Shown here: one piece after another, positions 13,576 through 18,586 of the stretch
How positions within the stretch are numbered: the first letter of the stretch is position 1
How the letters are laid out: each line of letters opens with the position of its first letter
Assembly: GCA_002450335.1 (NCBI GenBank)
Contig: DJZB01000045.1
Location: 1 to 18,586 of the forward strand
From: Rhodobiaceae bacterium UBA6963
GTDB lineage: Bacteria > Pseudomonadota > Alphaproteobacteria > RS24
Direction: 5' to 3'
DNA: 18,586 nucleotides
Translations under genes and position numbers: made by a program
Notes under the pieces: model-generated
What the model was told of the DNA's origin: nothing
The model's database searches: none
Seen by the model: only the letters and a program-made list of their open reading frames with translations

Positions 13576-14590
13576 GATTTTCCTCCACATAAATATCAGT
13601 CATTAATGCCGAACTGTCAGGCTCACCATTTTCCAGCGCTTTATTAGCCGCCTGCTCAATGACATCAAAAATATCATCCTGAATTTTCTTGGCTTCTTCT
13701 TCACTCATGAGCTTGCGCTCTATCAGGCGATCTTTGAGCATATTAATCGGGTCATGGTGCTGGCGCATATCCTTGACCTCCTCGCGCTTTCTGTATTTCG
13801 CAGGGTCAGACATAGAGTGACCGCTATAGCGATAGGTTTTCATCTCTAAAATAAACGGCCCTTTGCCGCTTCTGGCATGTTCAAAGGCTTCCAGAGACGC
13901 GGCATAAACCGCTTCAACATCCATGCCGTCAACCTGCCGACCTTCTATACCAAAGCTTCTTCCGCGCTGGGATAGATCTGTCTGAGCTGAGGCGCGTTCA
14001 ACGCTCGTCCCCATCGCATATTGATTATTCTCGATAATATAGATAACGGGCAGTTTCCAGAGCGCAGCCATATTAAAGCTCTCATAGACCTGCCCTTGGT
14101 TTGAAGCACCGTCACCGAAATAGGTAATGCTGACTGCCGGATTTTTATCTTCTTTATAGGCATTGGCAAAAGCCAACCCTGTGCCAATTGGCACTTGCGC
14201 GCCGACAATGCCATGCCCGCCATAGAAATGCTTATCGACATCGAACATGTGCATGGAGCCGCCCTTGCCTTTCGACACACCGTCAGCGCGTCCCAGCAGT
14301 TCTGCCATGACATTATAAGGATCCACCCCGCAAGCAAGAATGTGCCCGTGATCCCTGTAAGCTGTGATCATTTGGTCTTCCGGGAGCTTGGCTTTTGCGA
14401 TACCTGTTACGACTGCTTCTTGACCGGAATACAAATGACAAAATCCGCCAATTTTACCGAGACCGTAAAGCTGCCCGGCGCGTTCTTCAAAACGTCGTAT
14501 AAGAAGCATGTCGTGGTAAGAAGAAACGAGATCCTCTTCACGCATTAATTTATTTGTTTTTTGTGTCTGCTTGACGGGTTTCTTACCCAT
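13565..14590 (-). CDS. pdhA: Pyruvate dehydrogenase E1 alpha subunit
   Basis: TPP-dependent alpha subunit of E1, 341 aa, decarboxylating pyruvate and loading lipoyl groups. Seen: MLLIRRFEE and YRDHGHILACG near the N terminus, GKGGSMHMF (108-116), the TPP/Mg motif GDGASNQG (159-166) ending in NN (188-189), and the phosphorylation-loop-like RYSGHSMSDPAKYR. The start is ATG 14590, with GGAG 5 nt upstream; the in-frame ATG at 14605 lies before that site. It is the first gene of pdhA-pdhB-pdhC, all coupled. E3 (lpd) is not in this window. A candidate promoter lies at 14663-14635. Confidence 0.96.
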   Translation of the reverse strand: MGKKPVKQTQKTNKLMREEDLVSSYHDMLLIRRFEERAGQLYGLGKIGGFCHLYSGQEAVVTGIAKAKLPEDQMITAYRDHGHILACGVDPYNVMAELLGRADGVSKGKGGSMHMFDVDKHFYGGHGIVGAQVPIGTGLAFANAYKEDKNPAVSITYFGDGASNQGQVYESFNMAALWKLPVIYIIENNQYAMGTSVERASAQTDLSQRGRSFGIEGRQVDGMDVEAVYAASLEAFEHARSGKGPFILEMKTYRYSGHSMSDPAKYRKREEVKDMRQHHDPINMLKDRLIERKLMSEEEAKKIQDDIFDVIEQAANKALENGEPDSSALMTDIYVEENHAG

Positions 14591-14634
14591 GAAGTCTCCA
14601 TCCATTACCGATATTTGGTATCAATATTTCTTTA

Positions 14635-14663
14635 ATAATTTTTCAAAATCTACTTAGTGCCAA
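14635..14663 (-). promoter_or_regulatory. Candidate pdhA promoter
   Basis: On the minus strand, TTGGCA (14663-14658, 5/6), a 17-nt spacer and AATTAT (14640-14635, 4/6). Transcription would begin near 14628, giving a leader of roughly 38 nt that holds the GGAG of pdhA. Confidence 0.45.
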
Positions 14664-14805
14664 ATTGATGACCAAGACTTTAAGATGCTGTCCTGTTTTA
14701 TTTTTTATATAATATCCAATTCGCCATGATGGATACAAGTAAACACTGACATAAAAACCCCATATTATAAAAATAGTCAGTTTATTTCGGTGCTTAGCAA
14801 CTCTT

Positions 14806-14859
14806 GGAAATAAAATTTCCTATCTCGCAATAATTTGTTTCGGATGTAACATGATGTTA
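14806..14859. promoter_or_regulatory. Two palindromes in the pdhA / wzy divergent gap
   Basis: GGAAAT-AAA-ATTTCC (14806-14820) and the perfect TAACAT-G-ATGTTA (14847-14859) lie in about 290 bp of gene-free DNA between divergent genes. Both are candidate regulator-binding sites. They are nearer the membrane-protein gene (ATG 14893) than pdhA. Otherwise the gap is AT-rich with no reading frame of note. Confidence 0.3.
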
Positions 14860-14892
14860 TGGCAGGTTAGTGCGTAAATAGGAATAAAACTC

Positions 14893-16677
14893 ATGTATCG
14901 CTTACAACCTGTCCATTTTTTGGTCGGACTTATCGGCTTCACCGCATTTATTTTGATGTTATGGACGTTTCCTAGCCATGGAAATTATCTGACCCCCCGA
15001 AACCTTTTAATGTGGATGGTGATTTTTTTGATATGTGGGGTGGGGTTTCTTCCAGTTGCTCTGTCTGGCCATATAAAATTTAAAAGAGGCTGGTTATGTG
15101 GACTTATTCCACCAGCCTATATCCTCCTGCGAATGATGATTTTTGGCAGCGATATGCCCGAGGCAACTCTGCTGACCATCACGGCACTGACAGGATTCTG
15201 GCTTTTGCTCATTGCCTTGATACAAATCAACATCACAAGGAAGCAATGGGATTTGATTTTCGACATTTTACTGGTTGGCACATTCATAAGTTTGTTGGTG
15301 ACTTTCATATTCCCCATATATTTCAAAACACATCTGACATTTTTGCCGGACAACCTGAAAGCAGCGTTTGCGGGGTTTGAGCAACGTAATGTGCTGGCTT
15401 CTTTTTTAGCATCACTTGTCACACTGTCCTTTGTGCGAGACGTCAAACTTACTCGGCCAAAAAAGTTGATCTCAAGGGTATTTCAATCGTTTTTTACAAT
15501 TATTTTTGTAACCGCTATTTTCGGAATCGGCAGCCAGGCTGGGATGCTGGGTCTCATGCTCGCCTGTTTTATGGTTAGTGTCATGGCCTTATTTTTTATT
15601 CACTCAGGCAACCGACCCGTCAGACAAGTTTGGTTTTTTGGTTGCCTTATCCTTGCCGGTTATTTTCTCAATCTATTGCTCCCGTCTGTTCATATTCTAA
15701 CGGAAACAAAAGAAGGCGTGGATTTATTCAATGACGGTTTAAAGGCGCAATTTTCAAGTAATCTTAGTGAAATTCAGGGGTCGCAAACTTTACGCATTAA
15801 AGGGTGGCTCATAACTTTATCTCTTATTGGTGAGGCGCCAATTTTTGGTCATGGATTGGGGGGGTTTTCAGAAGGCTTTTATGAAACGCTCATATCAAAC
15901 CCTGAATTTCATAAGAAGCCTTACTTTTTTGCTTCACTGAGCCATCCTCATAACGAAATTCTTTATATTCTCGCTGAGCATGGTTTAGTCGGCTTTCTAC
16001 TCATTACTGTTCCTTTTATTTACATGGCTTTTGGAATGATGAAACAAGCCGGGCCATCGTCCCTGTATATCTTGGCTTTACTTCTCCCAATCGGTCTGCA
16101 CAGCATGGTGGAGTTTCCTCTCTACATATCAGGGCTACATTGGCTATTGCTTGGCCTTATGATTGTTTGGGCTCTGAATTTTGAGAAAGGGGCTTCACTG
16201 CCAGCGCCCTCATTTTTGCCGGTATTACGCCCCAGCATTCGGTTATTTCTCATTTTGGGTGTCATATCACTTCCAACTTTTTATGCCGGTCAGATGGCTT
16301 TTACACTCCATCAAGCATGGGTGCATACCAATGATTACAGATATAAAAACTTTGCCGGATATATTGAACATAGCAAATATAGACCTGAATTATGGCACCC
16401 TATTCTTGGCAAGAGGTATACCACCCTTCATGAAATGGTCGTTGTCTCTGAAGCTTCAAATTTCGGCTACAAAGAAATTGTTGAGAAATTATTACCCAAA
16501 CTTGAGTCCGAACGGCACCATTTTGAAACATATGGCTATTGGGCAGCCCTCGCCAAAGGCTATCAACTATTGGACGATAAAGAAAAGCTCGAGAGCCATT
16601 TAAACCACATCAAAAAAATCAACCCTCATTATCATAATAAATTGATTAACAGACTTAATCTGGAAATCTCTCAATAA
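14893..16677 (+). CDS. Wzy/WaaL/PglL-family membrane protein (O-antigen ligase/polymerase or pilin glycosyltransferase type)
   Basis: Polytopic inner-membrane protein of 594 aa that would transfer or polymerise lipid-linked glycans on the periplasmic side. It has about 11-13 hydrophobic segments and a soluble tail of roughly 120 residues. Family motifs: GFEQRNVLASFLA (161-173), R301 in RIKGWLITL, GHGLGGF (319-325), the large-loop SHPHNE (350-355) and HSMVEFPLYISG (403-414). The QRN and VEFP motifs resemble the PglL/PilO oligosaccharyltransferase branch more than WaaL. ATG 14893 has AGGAA (14880-14884) 8 nt upstream. No other glycan gene is in the window, so its substrate is open. It is an orphan between pdhA and the aldolase/pgi operon. 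Confidence 0.82.
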   Translation: MYRLQPVHFLVGLIGFTAFILMLWTFPSHGNYLTPRNLLMWMVIFLICGVGFLPVALSGHIKFKRGWLCGLIPPAYILLRMMIFGSDMPEATLLTITALTGFWLLLIALIQINITRKQWDLIFDILLVGTFISLLVTFIFPIYFKTHLTFLPDNLKAAFAGFEQRNVLASFLASLVTLSFVRDVKLTRPKKLISRVFQSFFTIIFVTAIFGIGSQAGMLGLMLACFMVSVMALFFIHSGNRPVRQVWFFGCLILAGYFLNLLLPSVHILTETKEGVDLFNDGLKAQFSSNLSEIQGSQTLRIKGWLITLSLIGEAPIFGHGLGGFSEGFYETLISNPEFHKKPYFFASLSHPHNEILYILAEHGLVGFLLITVPFIYMAFGMMKQAGPSSLYILALLLPIGLHSMVEFPLYISGLHWLLLGLMIVWALNFEKGASLPAPSFLPVLRPSIRLFLILGVISLPTFYAGQMAFTLHQAWVHTNDYRYKNFAGYIEHSKYRPELWHPILGKRYTTLHEMVVVSEASNFGYKEIVEKLLPKLESERHHFETYGYWAALAKGYQLLDDKEKLESHLNHIKKINPHYHNKLINRLNLEISQ

Positions 16678-16678
16678 G

Positions 16679-16706
16679 TTTTGAAAATTGGCTTTTGAAA
16701 ATTAGC
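16679..16706 (+). repeat. Tandem 14-bp direct repeat
   Basis: TTTTGAAAATTGGC (16679-16692) and TTTTGAAAATTAGC (16693-16706) are adjacent with one mismatch. Each has the dyad TTTT-G-AAAA. The position, just after the membrane-protein gene and upstream of the aldolase, suits a regulator site or -35 region (TTGAAA 16695-16700). Confidence 0.6.
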
Positions 16707-16731
16707 TATGGCATCTGGATTTATATCATTG

Positions 16732-16763
16732 GCGTGGTAATCTCTTCAAAAAGGAGACCACGC
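16732..16763 (+). promoter_or_regulatory. Hairpin sequestering the ribosome-binding site of the aldolase/pgi operon
   Basis: GCGTGGT (16732-16738) pairs perfectly with ACCACGC (16757-16763), which ends right before ATG 16764. Inside, CTCTT (16742-16746) pairs with AAGGAG bases 16752-16756 (one G-U), leaving loop CAAAA. The Shine-Dalgarno AAGGAGA (16751-16757) is therefore buried. There is no T run, so it is not a terminator. It could be a thermometer, an autoregulatory site or an sRNA target. A -10-like TATCAT (16724-16729) would start transcription near 16735, cutting into the outer stem, so the true transcript start matters. Confidence 0.5.
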
Positions 16764-17594
16764 ATGTCTGAGAATGAATTCATGTCCCCAGAAGACATCG
16801 ACAAAGTTATTGAAAACGTCACCGCGCTTGCAAGCATTAAAGATATCAAAAGTCTAAAAGGCGAAGTCAGTGACGAAGAATGGGAACTTAGAGTCAATTT
16901 GGCGGCTCTTTACAGACTTGTTGCCATGAATGGGTGGGATGATATGATTTACACCCACATATCCGCACGTGTGCCCGGTCCTGACCATCATTTTTTGATT
17001 AACCCGTTTGGCATGCTGTTTGATGAAATCACGGCTTCCAGTCTTGTGAAAGTAGATATGGACGGGAATGCTGTCAATGAAAGCCCCTTTATCGTCAATC
17101 CAGCAGGCTTCACCATCCACAGCGCACTTCATATGGCGCGCGAGGATGCCCAGTGCGTCATTCATCTGCATACTGATGACGGTGTTGCCGTGTCTGCTCA
17201 GAAGGAAGGCTTACTCCCCCTCTCCCAGCACGCCATGATTTGCTGGAATCGCTTCGCCTACCATGATTATGAGGGCGTCGCCCTTAACCTGGATGAAAGA
17301 GAACGAATTGTTGCTGATATGGGTGATAAGCAACTTATGATTTTACGCAATCACGGCACTTTAGCCATTGGTCGTGACTGCCAAACCGCTTATCAGGCTA
17401 TTTTCTATCTTGAACGTGCCTGTAGCTTTCAAATTCGTGCTATGTCCGGCGGTACTCTTAATACACCACCACAAGGAACACCTGACCTATCCTCCAGTCA
17501 AGGTGACAGTATTTTTAACGGTCTGGCCGGAGCATTGGCTTGGCCGGGACTTATGCGCAAATTAGATAAAATTGATCCCTCATTTAGAGATTAG
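16764..17594 (+). CDS. Class II aldolase/adducin family protein
   Basis: 276 aa with the class II aldolase/adducin fold. The likely metal ligands are visible: H134 and H136 (CVIHLHTDDG) and H197 (LRNHGTLAIG); H119 is nearby in GFTIHSALH. The Glu that serves as acid/base in fuculose-phosphate aldolase falls at Gly115 (NPAGFTIH), so sugar-phosphate cleavage is unlikely. This is typical of a broad proteobacterial subgroup with no settled function. ATG 16764 has AAGGAGA 6-7 nt upstream; the in-frame extension back to 16695 is not needed. pgi follows after 5 nt, so the two share a transcript. Confidence 0.88.
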   Translation: MSENEFMSPEDIDKVIENVTALASIKDIKSLKGEVSDEEWELRVNLAALYRLVAMNGWDDMIYTHISARVPGPDHHFLINPFGMLFDEITASSLVKVDMDGNAVNESPFIVNPAGFTIHSALHMAREDAQCVIHLHTDDGVAVSAQKEGLLPLSQHAMICWNRFAYHDYEGVALNLDERERIVADMGDKQLMILRNHGTLAIGRDCQTAYQAIFYLERACSFQIRAMSGGTLNTPPQGTPDLSSSQGDSIFNGLAGALAWPGLMRKLDKIDPSFRD

Positions 17595-17599
17595 AAATT

Positions 17600-18586
17600 A
17601 TGGATATTATGAGTAAGTACATCCGGTTTGACTGCACGGATGCAGTCACACCGGATATTGAGTCAGAGTTCATCAATCTTCTTAATAAAGCAGATAACGT
17701 CCGCCAGACTTACAAGAAAAACCCACTCCCTTTATTCATACAACTTGACGACAAAGATGATCTCAGTGAAATGCAGGCGCTTGGAGAGACCATTAGAGAA
17801 GGTGCAAAAAGGATTGTCGTTCTCGGCACAGGTGGGTCAAGCCTCGGGGCACAAGTGTTGGTTCAGATTAATGGCTGGGGAACGCCAGCATCCGGCATGG
17901 TAAAAGCGTCCGGGCCGGAGATGATTTTCGCCGACAATCTGGACGGTCAGAGCTTTGACCTGCTTCTTGATGAAGCACAGCTTGCACACACCAAATTCAT
18001 AGTTGTCTCAAAATCTGGCGGAACCGCAGAAACCATGATGCAACTCTCTTGTGCGCTGACCGCCCTAAAAAAAGCCGGGTTGGATACAGCAAAGCATGTT
18101 TCAGGTATTGCAGGGAGTGGGTCAAACACTCTGAGAGATGTCGCCGAACGCGCAGGATTTCCGCTCTTGCCTCATGCTGACGGTATTGGCGGGAGATTTG
18201 CGGTGCTCACAAATGTTGGCCTATTACCCGCCTTGCTCATGGGCGTTGATCCCATCAGTGTTCGTCAGGGCGCATCAGAGGCACTGTCCTGCTTTATGGA
18301 AGCTCCTGTCGCAGAAATTCCCTCTGCCATTGGTGCGGCTATGCAAATCGCACATGCCGGTAAAAATAGGAATATTTCAGTCCTTATGCCCTATACAGAC
18401 AGGCTAGAGCGCCTTGGATTTTGGTATCGCCAATTATGGGCCGAGAGCCTCGGTAAAGACGGGCTAGGCACCTGCCCCGTTAATGCGCTTGGCCCGGTTG
18501 ATCAGCATAGTCAGGTTCAACTCTATCTAGGTGGACCGGATGACAAACTGTATAATTTAATGACTGCCAAAAACCAGCATCCGGGT
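17600..18586 (+). CDS. pgi: Glucose-6-phosphate isomerase (3' end beyond the window)
   Basis: Interconverts glucose 6-phosphate and fructose 6-phosphate. 329 codons are present and the frame runs off the right edge. SIS-type motifs: VVLGTGGSSLGAQ (73-85), VVSKSGGTAET (135-145), DGIGGRFAVLTNVG (194-207), QLWAESLGKDG (278-288, with the catalytic Glu E282) and GPVDQHSQVQLYLGGP (298-313). The compact N terminus suggests the shorter alphaproteobacterial type rather than the approximately 550-aa E. coli type. ATG 17600 is 5 nt after the aldolase stop; ATG 17609 is an alternative, and neither has a strong ribosome-binding site, so coupling to the upstream gene is likely. Confidence 0.93.
   Translation, partial: MDIMSKYIRFDCTDAVTPDIESEFINLLNKADNVRQTYKKNPLPLFIQLDDKDDLSEMQALGETIREGAKRIVVLGTGGSSLGAQVLVQINGWGTPASGMVKASGPEMIFADNLDGQSFDLLLDEAQLAHTKFIVVSKSGGTAETMMQLSCALTALKKAGLDTAKHVSGIAGSGSNTLRDVAERAGFPLLPHADGIGGRFAVLTNVGLLPALLMGVDPISVRQGASEALSCFMEAPVAEIPSAIGAAMQIAHAGKNRNISVLMPYTDRLERLGFWYRQLWAESLGKDGLGTCPVNALGPVDQHSQVQLYLGGPDDKLYNLMTAKNQHPG

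Noticed and set aside
1..18586. CRISPR array, tRNA/rRNA genes, insertion sequences, prophage
   Set aside because: No spaced repeats, cloverleaf-like sequence, transposase or phage protein was seen on either strand.

Overview
The window looks like chromosomal DNA of a free-living, probably marine alphaproteobacterium. The main clue is the pyruvate dehydrogenase cluster, in which E1-beta carries an N-terminal lipoyl domain, an arrangement described in alphaproteobacteria. DUF2256, a crotonase subfamily with a GGG-(L/F)-Q signature, a Baeyer-Villiger-type flavoprotein and a compact gene layout fit this. The order cannot be fixed from sequence alone. I see no rRNA, tRNA, CRISPR array, insertion sequence or phage gene.

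Layout. 1-1692: end of an unidentified gene, overlapping a fused two-domain ABC permease of the ferric-iron type. 1723-3144 (minus): aldehyde dehydrogenase. 3145-3551: a gene-free stretch with a strong candidate structured RNA ending in an intrinsic terminator. 3552-4033: DUF2256 zinc-ribbon microprotein and a 108-aa unknown protein. 4041-6363: divergent short-chain dehydrogenase (minus) and BVMO-like flavoprotein (plus). 6368-8654 (minus): a redox operon of renalase-like flavoprotein, secreted glutathione peroxidase and a glyoxalase II-like hydrolase. 8664-8852: a tiny transcription unit encoding a 29-aa peptide behind an extremely strong Shine-Dalgarno, closed by a terminator. 8911-10365: xylulokinase-like kinase. 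10414-11229: crotonase. 11230-14590 (minus): pdhA-pdhB-pdhC. 14893-16677: Wzy/PglL-type membrane protein. 16764 to the end: class II aldolase/adducin-family protein and glucose-6-phosphate isomerase (cut by the window edge).

How the genes fit together. Most are central or peripheral carbon metabolism: pyruvate to acetyl-CoA (pdhABC), sugar phosphorylation and isomerisation (xylB-like, pgi), and oxidation of carbonyl or acyl compounds (aldehyde dehydrogenase, BVMO, SDR, crotonase). The minus-strand trio at 6.4-8.7 kb looks like peroxide and thiol defence. The PDH complex is unusual: E2 has no lipoyl domain, so the E1-beta lipoyl domain may be the only swinging arm encoded in this cluster.

The most novel-looking elements are non-coding or very small: the RNA at about 3378-3510 with a CCCUCCUC (anti-Shine-Dalgarno) loop, the 29-codon transcription unit at 8.7 kb whose ribosome-binding region can pair with about 15 nt of the 16S rRNA tail, and a hairpin that buries the ribosome-binding site of the class II aldolase/pgi operon.
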